This document shows positions 24,459 through 34,041 of a DNA stretch of 64,000 nucleotides, piece after piece. Each line of letters begins with the position of its first letter. Position 1 is the first letter of the stretch. The notes below the pieces were generated by a model. That model did not search any database. It was not told the origin of the DNA and worked only from the letters and a program-made list of their open reading frames with translations. The stretch comes from Methanotrichaceae archaeon. GTDB lineage: Archaea; Halobacteriota; Methanosarcinia; Methanotrichales; Methanotrichaceae. The stretch covers positions 186,001 to 250,000 of the forward strand of contig JABLXE010000001.1 of NCBI GenBank assembly GCA_013178225.1. The letters run 5' to 3'. Made by a program: the position numbers and the translations under genes.

Positions 24459-25607
24459 ATGAAGATCGTCCACCTGGCCGATTCGCACCTGGGGTTCTCC
24501 GGCTACAACCGGCTGGACGAGCACGGCCGGAACCGCATGGAAGAGAGGGTCTACGAGGGATTTGATCTGGCCGTGGAAAAGATCATCAGCCTCCGGCCGG
24601 ATGCGGTGGTCCATGCAGGAGACGTCTTTCATCATGTCCGCCCCAAGATCAGGCCTCTGGTGGTCTTTCAGAGGGGCCTTCAGAGGCTGACTGATGCCGG
24701 CATCCCGGTTATAATCATAAGCGGGAACCATGACGCACCCAAGAGCTTCTCATCATCCAGCCCCTTTCTCCTATTCGAGGGCATGAAGGACGTTCACATC
24801 GCCCAGAGGTATGCTTACGAGCGCTTCGACCTGGATGACCATGCCTTCCACTGCATACCCTTCTGTCTGGAACCGGACGAATACCTGCAGGAGTTTGGGA
24901 AGATCGAGCGCAGCGGCCGGGACGTGCTGGTGATGCACGGCCTGGTCGAGTCGCTTCGCAACAAGAGGCTTCGCACCGTGGGCGAGCACGAGCTGAAGGA
25001 CAGCCTGCTCAAGAGGGATTTCGACTACATCGCTCTCGGCCATTTCCACGGCCAGGCTCGGGTCGCGGAAAACGCCTGGTACAGCGGGTCAGTGGAGTAC
25101 TTCAACTTCGGAGAGGCCGGCGACCAGAAAGGCCTCCTCTCGGTTGACCTGGAAGATGGAGAGGCTCTTTCCGTAGAGGTCAGGCCCAAGAACATGATCG
25201 ATCATCCCCCGGTAGACTGCTCGGGCCTTTCCACCGAGGCCATTGCAGAGGTGCTGATGGAGCTGTGCGACCCTCAGGCGGTGAGGGACAAGCTGATCCG
25301 GATCACTCTGCGAAACGTGAGCCGGGCGGCCTTCCGGAGGATCGACCAGGTGAAGCTCTCCCGCCTGGGCGCCGAAGCCATTTATCTCAAGGTCCGGCCG
25401 GAGTTCGACGATGAAAAAGAGGAGCGGATGGAGAGGCCGGCGGATCGATTCAGCCTGCAGCAGGAGTTCGTGGACTATCTCTCCCAGGAATCCCGGGAAG
25501 GGCGGATCGCCGAGGCCATTCGAAAAGAGGTGGCCGGCTACGGCTCGGCCGTCCTGGAGAAGGCGGTAGCGGCCAAGAACACGGAGGTTCTGGATGCACC
25601 TCAATAA
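24459..25607 (+). CDS. mre11: DNA double-strand break repair nuclease Mre11
   Basis: 382 residues. All phosphoesterase motifs are visible: DSHLGF (Asp8, His10), HAGDVFHH, SGNHDAP, MHGLVE and LGHFHG, which bind two Mn ions in Mre11. The C-terminal part contains a helical Rad50-binding segment (about 310-370). GGAGTGA eight bases upstream supports the ATG at 24459. The gene overlaps rad50 by 14 bases, so the two subunits are translationally coupled. Confidence 0.93.
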   Translation: MKIVHLADSHLGFSGYNRLDEHGRNRMEERVYEGFDLAVEKIISLRPDAVVHAGDVFHHVRPKIRPLVVFQRGLQRLTDAGIPVIIISGNHDAPKSFSSSSPFLLFEGMKDVHIAQRYAYERFDLDDHAFHCIPFCLEPDEYLQEFGKIERSGRDVLVMHGLVESLRNKRLRTVGEHELKDSLLKRDFDYIALGHFHGQARVAENAWYSGSVEYFNFGEAGDQKGLLSVDLEDGEALSVEVRPKNMIDHPPVDCSGLSTEAIAEVLMELCDPQAVRDKLIRITLRNVSRAAFRRIDQVKLSRLGAEAIYLKVRPEFDDEKEERMERPADRFSLQQEFVDYLSQESREGRIAEAIRKEVAGYGSAVLEKAVAAKNTEVLDAPQ

Positions 25608-28600
25608 GCTGGTCCTGCGCAATTTCAAGAAATACCGGCGGGCAGACATCGAGTTCAACGACGGGCTCACCGGAATTGTGGGCTCCAACGGCTCGGGAAA
25701 GAGCACCATCGTGGAGGCCATCGCCTGGGCGCTCTACGGAAACCGGGTCTCGACCATCAGGCGCGAGTTCATCAAGAACGCCCGCGCCGGGGCATCAGAC
25801 AGCGTGGAGGTGAGCCTCAGGCTCTCCCGCGGACGGCAGGAGATGACGGTTATCAGGACCATGCGCGGCAAGGGCCAGTTGGCTCACGCCGAGCTGCTCC
25901 TGGACGGCCGGCCGGTAGCCAGAGGAACCCGCGAGGTGGACCTCAGGCTGGAGGAGATCCTCAAGATCAGCTACCAGGATTTCATGAAGACCTTCTTTGC
26001 CCGGCAGAAGGACCTGGACAACCTGCTGCGGGAGGGCGGAACCGGAAAACGGGAATACCTGCTGAAGCTTCTGGGGCTGGACGATATTCGAGAGCGGGCG
26101 CTGCAGCAGATCCGCGAGGATACAGGCAACCTGAAGGGTCAGGAGGACAGGCTCCAGGGGGCCATGGCGGAGATCGGAGATGTCGATTCCAGAATTGCCG
26201 AGATCTCCCGGGCCATCTCATCGTCGAGGGCGGCGCTGGCCGGGGCAAAGCGGCAGGAGGAAGATCTTGCCGGGGCAGTGGAGCAGAAGAGGGCAGATCT
26301 CGCGGTCCAGGAGCAGAAGAGCCATGCCCATGACCTGATCTGCGAGAGGCTGAATCATCTTCGGGCCTCAGTCATCGAGAAAAGGGAAGGGCTGCGCCTG
26401 GCAGAAGATCGATTGCAGGAGATCAAAGCCTGTCGACAAATGCTGGAGGAGATGCACCCTCAGCTGGAAAGACGGGATGCCGTCCGCCAGAAGATTGAGC
26501 ACCTGGGACCCAAGGGCCGGGAGCACGAGGATATCTCGCGCCGCCTGGCCGCGAACACGGCTCGAAAAGAGGCCATGGCGAGAATGCTCTCCGAAGGCCT
26601 GGAGCGGCTAAACGCGCTTTATCAAGACAGGGCATCCCTCGCTGACCTTTTGCCGGAGGAGCAAGAGTTCGGCCGGCTTCAGAGATCGATCCTGCAGCTG
26701 GAGGATCTGCGGGATAAGCATCAGCGAAAGATGGGGCAGCTCTCGGAAGAGCGGGTTCGCCTGAACGCGACCTCCTCCAGTCTGGAGGCCGTCAGGAATC
26801 ATCTGGAAAAGCTGCACCTGGCCGAAGTCCGTCTCCAGGAGCTGATCCCGCAGAGGGACGAATGCTTCCGGACTGAGGAGGAACTGGAGCACCAGCGTCT
26901 GCTCATGGCCCGGCGAAAGGAGGGCGATGAGCTTTTGACCCGCATCAGGTCGTTTCAAGACAGGATTGACCGGCTTGACAGGGAATCATCAGCGCTCAAG
27001 TTGGAGCTGGAAGGCCTGCAGGATCTGGAGGCTCAGGAGGAGAGACTCCGGAGCCAGGACCGCGATCTGGACCGGCTGGGCTCGGACCTGAACCGGGGTC
27101 TGGCCGAGCTTCAGGGAAGTCTCAGGGTGCAGGAGCTGGCAGCAGCCGACGCCCGGAAAAACCTCGAGAGGGCAGAGCGCCTGGGTGGAGAGGACCTCTG
27201 CCCCACCTGCGAGCGGCCGCTGGGCGAGCAGCGGGATCTGCTGCTGAAGAAATACCGCCAGGCCATCGCCGATGCTGATCAAGAGGGCGCTTTCATCGGC
27301 AACCAGGTTCAGTCACAACGGGAGAAGATCGAGGACGTGGCGGCATCCCGCAGCAGGCTCCGGCAGGCCTTCGACCAGGTCCAGAGCAAAAAGAGCCGGC
27401 GTTCGGAGCTTCTAGCCGGCCTGAGAGGCGCTGCTCTGCAGAGCCAAGAGGCGGCAGCAGATCTGCAGGAGCTGTCCCGCCGGCTGGAAGGCCTGGGGGA
27501 GGTGCAGTTCGATCCCCTGCGCCTGGAAAAGATCGAGTCGTCTCTGAAGGAATTGCGGCGGGCCCGTGATGAATGTCAAGGCCTGGAGGTGCGGCTGGAG
27601 GAACTCTCCGAGAGGGAGAAAGAGGAGCAATCACTGCAGGAAGATGCCAAGCAGCTGTCGGCCAGATGCGATTGCCTGGCCCGGGAGCTGGAAGCGCTCC
27701 AGTACTCAGAGGACCGGTATCTACACATGAAAGAGCGGCTGGCCGGGCTGGAAGCTTCACACCAGCGGTTCGTCCTGCTGTCCCGCCAGGTGGAGTCTAT
27801 CTCCGGGCTGGAGGAAAGACAGGCCCGCCTTAAAGAAGAGGCAGAAAAGCTGGCAGCCGAAGAGGGCCAGCTTGCTGAAGCTCTGAAGGTCCTGGGCTTT
27901 GATCGCGCCGAATACGAGTCCTTGAAGAGAGAACGGCAGGCCCTGGCGAAGGTCCATGAACAGGCAGGAAAGATCGGCCTCAAGCTGGCGGCTGAATCCG
28001 AGGTCCTCCAGAGGCAAAGCGAAGCAAGCGAGTCCCTGGCCCGTCTGGAAAAGGAGATCGCATCAGCCGGCGAGCAGATATCCCTGCTGGGCTACCGGAC
28101 GGAGGAACACCGGGAACTGAAGAACCGGCAGGCTTTGTCGGAAGAGGCGCTGGTAACGGCCCGAAAGATGTTGCTCGACCTGCACAGCAGGGAGGCGGTC
28201 CTGGAGAGGGACCTGGCCGTCCTGCAGGAGGAGAAATCGCATAAAGAGAAGCATGAACGTGATCTGCTGGCGGTGGAGCGCCGGCTGGAGGTCATAGAGA
28301 GCACCCGTCTTCTGCTCAACCGGTTTCTGGATCTGGTCCTGATCAAAGTCAAGAACCAGATCGCAACAACTGCAGGAGAGATTTTGGAAGAGGTTTCTGG
28401 CAGGTACAGCCAGCTCAAGATAGACGACGAATTCAATATCCTGGTCGAGGACGGAGGCGAGTTCTACCCCATATCACGCTATTCGGGCGGCGAGGTGGAC
28501 ATGATCGCGGTCTCGGTGCGAGTGGCCATATCCGAATACCTGATGCGCTTTTCCGAGACCGAGGGCTATTCCTTCCTGATACTGGACGAGGTCTTCGGAA

Positions 28601-28770
28601 GCCAGGACCAGGAGCACCGCGAGAAGATGATCCAGATGCTCCGCAGCCTGGAGGACCGCTTTCCCCAGGTGATCGCCATCAGCCACATCAGCGACGTGCA
28701 GGGCCAGTTCGACAACACCCTGCTGGTAACAGAGGACGACGCGGGAAACAGCCGGGTGGAAGCGCTCTAG
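25594..28770 (+). CDS. rad50: DNA double-strand break repair ATPase Rad50
   Basis: 1058 residues. Walker A GSNGSGKST at 30-38, a long heptad-patterned coiled coil (about 170-890) interrupted by the zinc hook CPTC (Cys536 and Cys539) halfway, then the signature YSGGEVDMIA and Walker B FLILDEVFGSQD near the C-terminus. Two Rad50 chains clamp Mre11 and tether DNA ends through the hook. Length is normal for archaeal Rad50. It ends one base before the convergent geranylgeranyl reductase gene. Confidence 0.95.
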   Translation: MHLNKLVLRNFKKYRRADIEFNDGLTGIVGSNGSGKSTIVEAIAWALYGNRVSTIRREFIKNARAGASDSVEVSLRLSRGRQEMTVIRTMRGKGQLAHAELLLDGRPVARGTREVDLRLEEILKISYQDFMKTFFARQKDLDNLLREGGTGKREYLLKLLGLDDIRERALQQIREDTGNLKGQEDRLQGAMAEIGDVDSRIAEISRAISSSRAALAGAKRQEEDLAGAVEQKRADLAVQEQKSHAHDLICERLNHLRASVIEKREGLRLAEDRLQEIKACRQMLEEMHPQLERRDAVRQKIEHLGPKGREHEDISRRLAANTARKEAMARMLSEGLERLNALYQDRASLADLLPEEQEFGRLQRSILQLEDLRDKHQRKMGQLSEERVRLNATSSSLEAVRNHLEKLHLAEVRLQELIPQRDECFRTEEELEHQRLLMARRKEGDELLTRIRSFQDRIDRLDRESSALKLELEGLQDLEAQEERLRSQDRDLDRLGSDLNRGLAELQGSLRVQELAAADARKNLERAERLGGEDLCPTCERPLGEQRDLLLKKYRQAIADADQEGAFIGNQVQSQREKIEDVAASRSRLRQAFDQVQSKKSRRSELLAGLRGAALQSQEAAADLQELSRRLEGLGEVQFDPLRLEKIESSLKELRRARDECQGLEVRLEELSEREKEEQSLQEDAKQLSARCDCLARELEALQYSEDRYLHMKERLAGLEASHQRFVLLSRQVESISGLEERQARLKEEAEKLAAEEGQLAEALKVLGFDRAEYESLKRERQALAKVHEQAGKIGLKLAAESEVLQRQSEASESLARLEKEIASAGEQISLLGYRTEEHRELKNRQALSEEALVTARKMLLDLHSREAVLERDLAVLQEEKSHKEKHERDLLAVERRLEVIESTRLLLNRFLDLVLIKVKNQIATTAGEILEEVSGRYSQLKIDDEFNILVEDGGEFYPISRYSGGEVDMIAVSVRVAISEYLMRFSETEGYSFLILDEVFGSQDQEHREKMIQMLRSLEDRFPQVIAISHISDVQGQFDNTLLVTEDDAGNSRVEAL

Positions 28771-28771
28771 C

Positions 28772-29944
28772 CTAGCGCAGGGCGCGCCTCAGCAGGCCGG
28801 CGAACCTGAAGCCGTCCAGGCCCAGGTGAGGAAGCATCCGGGCCAGAAGGACGCTGGGCCTATCGATATCCCCGTGCTCCTCGATGGCCCGCAGGAGCTT
28901 TTCGTTTCCTCCCAGGTAGCCCACCACCCGGTCCAGCTCTTCTGGCCCCATTCTTATCAGGATGCGGTTCAGCCTCATCCCGATCTCCAGCTCGCGGCCA
29001 AGGGCCTTTCGCCATAGCCGGTCGTACTCCGAAAGCCTCTCTTGCGAGACATCCCCTTCCCCGGCGGCAGCCGCAGCCACTTTGCCTGCTATCTTGGCGC
29101 ACAGGAGACCCGGGTAGACACCTCCCCCCGAGGTGGGCTTGACCTGAGCGGCACAGTCTCCGACGGCGATCAGTCCGTTGGCGACAGCAAAAGAGGGCGG
29201 CCCCAGGGGAAGGCCTCCCAGGTTCACGGCCACCGGCGATCCCAGGATCCTGCTCCGGATCAGGTCCTTCTCCAGGAAGGCTCTCAAAAAACGACATCCG
29301 TTCTCGTTCGCGCACAGGCCGATCCTGGCCGAATCCTCACCCCTGGGAATGACCCAGGCAAAGAGCCCAGGAGCTGCTCCCAGGTGAACCTCCACTGACT
29401 CTGGGTCCTGCACCCGGAAGGGAACCTCCACCTGGGCCCCGGAAAGGATCTTTTGCGCCGGAGGAATGCCTGCCTGACGCGCCAGCCTGGCCTTTACGCC
29501 TTCGGCAGATATGACGACCCGGGAGCGGATACGATCTCCGGAGTACAGGTGCAGGACCTTTCCGCCCCCGTCTTCCTCCATCTTCCGGACCGGTGCTCCC
29601 AGCCGCAGCTCTGCTCCAGAGGATAATGTCTCCTCGACCAGCGCGCGGTCGAAGAGGCTGCGGTCAACCGCCCAGGCCCTGGGTGAAGCAGCTTTGAACT
29701 CCAGACGAACTCCAGCAGGAGAGTAGACCGCAGCGCCTCGAAATCTCTGCCGCAAGAAGCTTCCGTGGCCCAGCTCAGACTCGGAGAGCGCTCTGCATCC
29801 CAGCAGCCCGGCACACTGCACCGGCCACCCAATGGCCCTGTGCTCCTCCAGTAACAGCGTCGATGCTCCGCACCTGGCGGCGTACTTCGCGGCCATAGAC
29901 CCCGCAGGCCCGGCGCCGATTACCACCACGTCATAGCTGTCCAC
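28772..29944 (-). CDS. Geranylgeranyl reductase family flavoprotein
   Basis: 390 residues. FAD-binding GAGPAGSMAAKYAA at 10-24, an ELLEEH-like acidic end of the second strand, and the family segment GDCAAQVKPTSGGGVYPGLLCAK with FAD contacts. LFAWVIPRG corresponds to the conserved aromatic-Trp block of the family. Archaeal members hydrogenate the geranylgeranyl chains of membrane lipids (digeranylgeranylglycerophospholipid reductase) or of related isoprenoids such as the methanophenazine side chain; which applies here is open. Convergent with rad50 with no gap. Confidence 0.82.
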   Translation of the reverse strand: MDSYDVVVIGAGPAGSMAAKYAARCGASTLLLEEHRAIGWPVQCAGLLGCRALSESELGHGSFLRQRFRGAAVYSPAGVRLEFKAASPRAWAVDRSLFDRALVEETLSSGAELRLGAPVRKMEEDGGGKVLHLYSGDRIRSRVVISAEGVKARLARQAGIPPAQKILSGAQVEVPFRVQDPESVEVHLGAAPGLFAWVIPRGEDSARIGLCANENGCRFLRAFLEKDLIRSRILGSPVAVNLGGLPLGPPSFAVANGLIAVGDCAAQVKPTSGGGVYPGLLCAKIAGKVAAAAAGEGDVSQERLSEYDRLWRKALGRELEIGMRLNRILIRMGPEELDRVVGYLGGNEKLLRAIEEHGDIDRPSVLLARMLPHLGLDGFRFAGLLRRALR

Positions 29945-30010
29945 ACCTGCAGCAAAAGAACGTCAAGAGGATTAGCCTTTCGAATGAGATGAAGGCCTCA
30001 TCAAAATAAT

Positions 30011-30036
30011 TAAAAAAAGCGGCCTTTTCGGGCCGG
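30011..30036 (-). terminator. Hairpin plus U-run terminator (minus strand)
   Basis: Read on the minus strand, CGGCC and GGCCG (30031-30035 with 30020-30024) form a five-pair stem with a short loop, followed by a run of seven T. It lies 14 bases after the stop of the 32-residue membrane peptide gene, where a 3' end is expected. Confidence 0.55.
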
Positions 30037-30049
30037 ATCTCTCTCGGCA

Positions 30050-30148
30050 TCAGGCGCGCAGCAGGGCCAGGAACAGAAGTATTATTCCAACTACGGCCAT
30101 AAGAGTCATCAGGTTCTCAGTCTTCTGATCGGTATATCTTCCTCGCAT
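30050..30148 (-). CDS. 32-residue single-span membrane peptide
   Basis: A short frame of 32 codons plus stop: an N-terminal charged part (MRGRYTDQKTEN) and one hydrophobic helix (MAVVGIILLFLALL) ending Arg-Ala. GGGAGTGG lies eight bases before the ATG, a TATATC-like element stands further upstream, and a hairpin with a T-run follows the stop, so all parts of a small gene are present. Not a family I recognise. It is divergent from the alanine dehydrogenase gene. Shortness leaves real doubt; expression data would decide. Confidence 0.5.
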   Translation of the reverse strand: MRGRYTDQKTENLMTLMAVVGIILLFLALLRA

Positions 30149-30276
30149 TACTTGAGCCACTCCCACTTGCGGCCTTTCTATATCTAATTTGCGAAAGAAA
30201 CAGGGGGGCTATGCCGGAACGACAGGCCAAAGATATTTCCGGGAAGCCCTGGCAATAATTCTTTGGTGTTTTTCCC

Positions 30277-31257
30277 ATGGAGGTACTGTGGCTTTCGGAA
30301 GAGGACGTGAAATCGGTACTCGAAATCGATTCGGCCATTGAGGCGGTGCGCGGGGCCTTCAGAGATCATGCTCTGGGAAGAACCCAGATGCCGCCCAAGC
30401 CCTATCTGTATTTCCCCAAATACCAGGGCGACCTGAGAACCATGCCTGCCTACCTGGAAGATCTGGATTTCGCAGGCGTGAAGATCGTGAACGTGCACCC
30501 TCAAAACCCGGAGCGAGGACTTCCCACGGTGATGGCTCTGCTGGTCTTGAACTCGCCTCAGAACGGCGCTCCCCTGGCAGTCATGGGCGCCACTCACCTG
30601 ACCAACATGAGAACCGGCGCTGCGGGCGCAGTGGCCGCGCGGCAGCTGGCGCGACCCGATTCTGAGGTTGTGGGCCTGGTGGGAGCCGGTGCCCAGGCCA
30701 GGACTCAGCTCCTGGCGCTCTCCCGGGTCTTCAAGATCGGGAAGGTGATCGTCTCCGACCGCTCGCTTGAGAGCAGCCGGGCCCTGATAAAGGATGCTCG
30801 GGCCTTCCTGGACTGCGAATATGTGGCCACAGACAGCCGCCAGGAGGCCTGCGACTGCGACATCCTGATCACCACCACCCCTTCGCGCTCTCCAGTGGTC
30901 AAAGAGGACTGGATCCGACCAGGGACCCACATCAATGCCATCGGAGCCGACGCGAAGGGAAAACAGGAGCTGGAGTCTGCTCTGACCGCCAAGGCCCTGC
31001 TGGTGGTGGACGACATGGCCCAGGCGGTCCACTCCGGGGAGGTGAACGTGCCCCTGGCCCAGGGCCTTCTCAAGCCCGAGCAGATCCATGCCCAGATCGG
31101 CGAAGTCCTGGTCGGACAAAAGCCGGGAAGGACCAGCAGAGAGGAGATAACCATTTTCGACTCAACCGGCCTGGCCATACAGGATGTGGCGGTAGGAACG
31201 CAGGTGTACCATTCGGCCAGGAGATCGGGCAGAGGAACGGCGCTTCCCTTCATCTGA
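30277..31257 (+). CDS. Alanine dehydrogenase / ornithine cyclodeaminase family
   Basis: 326 residues. The mu-crystallin/OCD fold is clear: substrate Lys region GVKIVNVHPQNPERGLPTV, Rossmann loop VGLVGAGAQARTQ (about 132-144), and GTHINAIGADAKGKQEL. The family includes archaeal NAD-dependent alanine dehydrogenase (Archaeoglobus type) and ornithine cyclodeaminase; the segment TRSGRGTALPFI-like C-terminus and length favour alanine dehydrogenase, which I rate more likely. First gene of a likely unit with DUF1638 and thioredoxin. Start ATG at 30277 follows an AT-rich region with weak ribosome-binding sequence. Confidence 0.82.
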   Translation: MEVLWLSEEDVKSVLEIDSAIEAVRGAFRDHALGRTQMPPKPYLYFPKYQGDLRTMPAYLEDLDFAGVKIVNVHPQNPERGLPTVMALLVLNSPQNGAPLAVMGATHLTNMRTGAAGAVAARQLARPDSEVVGLVGAGAQARTQLLALSRVFKIGKVIVSDRSLESSRALIKDARAFLDCEYVATDSRQEACDCDILITTTPSRSPVVKEDWIRPGTHINAIGADAKGKQELESALTAKALLVVDDMAQAVHSGEVNVPLAQGLLKPEQIHAQIGEVLVGQKPGRTSREEITIFDSTGLAIQDVAVGTQVYHSARRSGRGTALPFI

Positions 31258-31355
31258 ACGGAAAAACCGCCACGTTTTGACCCCATCTTTTCCAAAATCT
31301 GGGTCCATCCAGAGGACTTCCGGCAGCGATATATCCAATGGGAGAAAGATCTGTC

Positions 31356-31937
31356 ATGGAAAAAGACATGTACACGATCATCGCCTGCGGCGTCTTTCAA
31401 AAGGAGATCGAGAAGCTCCGCGAGGAGCTGGGGTTTCCCTTCCGGGCCCGCTATCTGGCCTCGGGCTTGCATGTAGATTTTGACGAACTCAAGGCCGCGC
31501 TTGAGTCCGAGCTTGACCGTGCCGACGGCCAGGGAACGATTGTGGTTTACGGACAGTGCCATCCCAGAATTGAGAAGATCCTGGAAGGCCGCCACGCGGC
31601 CCTTCTCGACTGCCAGAACTGCGTTGATGCTCTCATCACCAGAAAGGGCATGGAGGACAAGGCGCGCCAGGGACTTTTCTTTTACCTGTCGCCAGGGTGG
31701 CTGGATGCCTGGAGGGACATATTCTCGCGGCTGGGCTGGACTCCGGCTGAGGCCCGCCTCCAGATGGGCTCCTTTCGGGGAGTGGTTTATATCGACACTC
31801 TTCAGGATGCCCCGGAGCGCGAGCAGGAGCTGCTGGAGTTCTTCGATTACACCAACCTTCCCTTCGAGGTCATGCCGGTATCCCTGGATCACTTCAAGTC
31901 GTTGATCATAAATGCCAAGGAACGCCTGGAGGAATGA
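31356..31937 (+). CDS. DUF1638 family protein
   Basis: 193 residues from ATG 31356, which has GGGAG about a dozen bases upstream (ATG 31338 is in frame). Recognised by IIACGVFQKEIEKL at the start, VVYGQCHPRIEKIL, and DCQNCVDALI, with Cys and His that could bind metal. DUF1638 is common in methanogens, often beside corrinoid methyltransferase genes, and its function is not known. Here it sits between alanine dehydrogenase and thioredoxin, ending three bases before the latter's start. Confidence 0.75.
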   Translation: MEKDMYTIIACGVFQKEIEKLREELGFPFRARYLASGLHVDFDELKAALESELDRADGQGTIVVYGQCHPRIEKILEGRHAALLDCQNCVDALITRKGMEDKARQGLFFYLSPGWLDAWRDIFSRLGWTPAEARLQMGSFRGVVYIDTLQDAPEREQELLEFFDYTNLPFEVMPVSLDHFKSLIINAKERLEE

Positions 31938-31940
31938 GTT

Positions 31941-32348
31941 TTGGATGAGCTGGACGAGATTCGAAAGAAGAAAATGGAGAAGATCATGAGCGACCTTAGC
32001 AAGTCCCCTGAACCCGATGTAAAGCTGCCGGACAAGCCCATAGTGATCACGGACGACACCGTGGAGTCCGCAGCAAATCAGTATCCACTCTTGATCCTGG
32101 ACTGCTGGGCAGAGTGGTGCGGACCCTGCCGGATGATTGCACCGGTTTTAGAAGAGCTGGCCCGCGAAATGAGCGGAAAAGTCGTCATCGGCAAGCTGAA
32201 TGTCGACCAGAACATGGCCACGGCCAACAAATACCGCATCTCCGCCATTCCCACGCTGCTGGTGTTCAAAGACGGCAAGCTGATCGATAAGATGGTTGGC
32301 GCTTATCCCAAGGCTACGCTGGCTGCAAAGATTCAGAAGTACCTCTGA
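31941..32348 (+). CDS. trxA: Thioredoxin with charged N-terminal extension
   Basis: 135 residues. The active site WCGPC has Cys60 and Cys63, followed by the cis-Pro segment ISAIPTLLVF. About 30 residues precede the fold; they begin with an acidic/basic helix (DELDEIRKKKMEKIM) that recalls the N-terminus of PDCD5-like archaeal proteins. It would reduce disulfides in cytosolic enzymes. A TTG start is chosen because GGAGG lies eight bases upstream and the extension is open from there; an ATG at 31974 or 31986 would shorten it. A third Cys (55) sits before the motif. Confidence 0.88.
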   Translation: MDELDEIRKKKMEKIMSDLSKSPEPDVKLPDKPIVITDDTVESAANQYPLLILDCWAEWCGPCRMIAPVLEELAREMSGKVVIGKLNVDQNMATANKYRISAIPTLLVFKDGKLIDKMVGAYPKATLAAKIQKYL

Positions 32349-32371
32349 GCCCTCCCAGAGGTAGTCACCTT

Positions 32372-32806
32372 TTAGGGAATGCTTGCAGCCATCATCATCT
32401 CAGGATAGCCGGATACGTTGTACAGGGGCTTTTTTCGCGAGCTTTCCGGGATCGTCACCATAGGCTTGGTGCGGGTATAGTCGCTGGCGTTGAAGAACAG
32501 CCTGTACAGGCTGGCGTTGTGAGTAAATCTCCCCACCTGTCCCGTGCGCTGGCTGAGGTTGAAAACAGGTTTGTCCGGCACAAGCGAGATGGAGCTGGTG
32601 CTGTGTGCCACAGCGCTTGCATAGTCTCCTATGCCTGAACGGGCATCAGAAGGGCGCAGACCCAGATCACCCACAGCCTTTGTGGTTTCTGCCCCCAGAC
32701 GGAGCGGCTCCTTTGTCTGCTGATCCTGGCCTTCCGCTCTGCATCCGGAATGCACGGCAACAACGAGCAGCATCCCGATGATAAATATGAGCACTCTTGA
32801 TGTCAT
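32372..32806 (-). CDS. Exported hypothetical protein
   Basis: 144 residues. Hydrophobic N-terminus (VLIFIIGMLLVVAVHSGCRAE) with a Cys at the end of the core, which could be a lipoprotein-type site (HSGC) or a normal cleavage site. The mature part is rich in Ser, Arg and Asn-x-Ser/Thr sites, with no family I know. It converges on thioredoxin and lies downstream of another exported protein on the same strand. Confidence 0.55.
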   Translation of the reverse strand: MTSRVLIFIIGMLLVVAVHSGCRAEGQDQQTKEPLRLGAETTKAVGDLGLRPSDARSGIGDYASAVAHSTSSISLVPDKPVFNLSQRTGQVGRFTHNASLYRLFFNASDYTRTKPMVTIPESSRKKPLYNVSGYPEMMMAASIP

Positions 32807-32870
32807 TTTTCATTTCCTTTAGCGGGGCTCTACGCCTTGATCATCAAGCAAGTTCTTCTAGATTTTGATG

Positions 32871-33899
32871 CTAGCTCTTCCGGCGTAAAAGGAAGAACGC
32901 AGCTGCCAGAGCGGCAGGCCCTGCCAGCGCCGAGAGAGGCGACTTTTCAGATGTGGTGTCAACCGGCCTGGCCAGGGGTTCGGCCTCGATTATGCTCTCG
33001 GATAGATCCCTCACATCGCCGTCGTTTCCGAGCAAGACCACGCTCAGCTGGTACAGGCCGGGGTCCAGAGTCTGGTTCCAGGTGATCTCCACGGTTTCAT
33101 CGTCCCCGGCCAGGAGCACAGGCGTCTTCTTCTCCACGATCGCAAGAGTGGTCCCGTTTTGGGACAGCAAGAATCTGAGTTTTCCTTCGAAGGGAACGCG
33201 GGATTTGCCGAGCACTGTTGCGCTGGCGCCGGTCTCGTCCTCATAGGTCTCGGTGATCTCGGCATCGTCCACGGCGGTAAAGTCATTCATGACAGCTCGA
33301 GTCTGGTTGAAGTTCAGCTCTACAATCTTTGCCCGTCCGGTGTACTCCCGGCCGTTCTCCAGAAGCTGTTTCCATTGATAATCGATCTGCAAAGGCGTGA
33401 GAACGCCTCCGGCGATTGGAACTGCCCTATCGCGAGATACGTAAATAGCCCGGCCGTCAGAGATCAGCATGTAGTAGATGTCCACGATGGTGGGATCACT
33501 GGCACTGATGGATAAACGCATCCCACGTGAATCGGCATAGAAATCGCGCACATCGAACCGGATGGGGGTCCGACCGCCGTAAAAGAAATTATAGCATCTC
33601 TTCGAAAGGGGCGTGTCTTCGGAAAGAAGCGTGGCGCAGACATCGTAAGATCCCTCCTCAGCCCCAAAGGATCTCCAGCGAACAATCCACGTGCCGGGAC
33701 CGTCCAGGTCCAGGCTCTCAGTCTGAAGCACACGTCCGTCTGAGATCAAATCCATGCGGAGGCTGTTGCCGCTCACATCGCCTTCTACGGTTACGTCTGC
33801 TGAATCCAGGCTGGAGTACAGATCTGTGATCTTCTGCGACTGTACTGGTACCGCCAGGGCTAAGAGAGCTACAAAGAACCACACGGCATGAATTCTCAT
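32871..33899 (-). CDS. Exported beta-sandwich protein with C-terminal membrane anchor
   Basis: 342 residues from ATG 33899 (AGGT about ten bases upstream). Signal peptide about 1-21, then two or three Ig-like beta segments (SADVTVEGDVSGNSLRMDL, VPFEGKLRFLLSQNGTTLAI), and a C-terminal hydrophobic span followed by RRK (LAGPAALAAAFFLLRRKS), the layout of archaeosortase-type or simple membrane-anchored surface proteins, though the PGF tripeptide is not exact. No catalytic motif. Probably displayed on the outside of the membrane. Confidence 0.6.
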   Translation of the reverse strand: MRIHAVWFFVALLALAVPVQSQKITDLYSSLDSADVTVEGDVSGNSLRMDLISDGRVLQTESLDLDGPGTWIVRWRSFGAEEGSYDVCATLLSEDTPLSKRCYNFFYGGRTPIRFDVRDFYADSRGMRLSISASDPTIVDIYYMLISDGRAIYVSRDRAVPIAGGVLTPLQIDYQWKQLLENGREYTGRAKIVELNFNQTRAVMNDFTAVDDAEITETYEDETGASATVLGKSRVPFEGKLRFLLSQNGTTLAIVEKKTPVLLAGDDETVEITWNQTLDPGLYQLSVVLLGNDGDVRDLSESIIEAEPLARPVDTTSEKSPLSALAGPAALAAAFFLLRRKS

Positions 33900-34041
33900 G
33901 GTAATACCTGCTGACAGAATTGTTCTCATCTAAGGCGTTTAAAACTAACGCAATTGCGAGACGGGCTTGAAATTGTCTCTTGGGAAAAAGGTTTAACCAA
34001 AAAAGTTTTGACGCCGCCATCTGGAGGGCGCCCCAATCGAC

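Noticed and set aside
30705-31892. 395-codon minus-strand frame across alanine dehydrogenase and DUF1638
   Set aside because: Opposite to two recognisable genes, with no ribosome-binding site and shadow-type composition.
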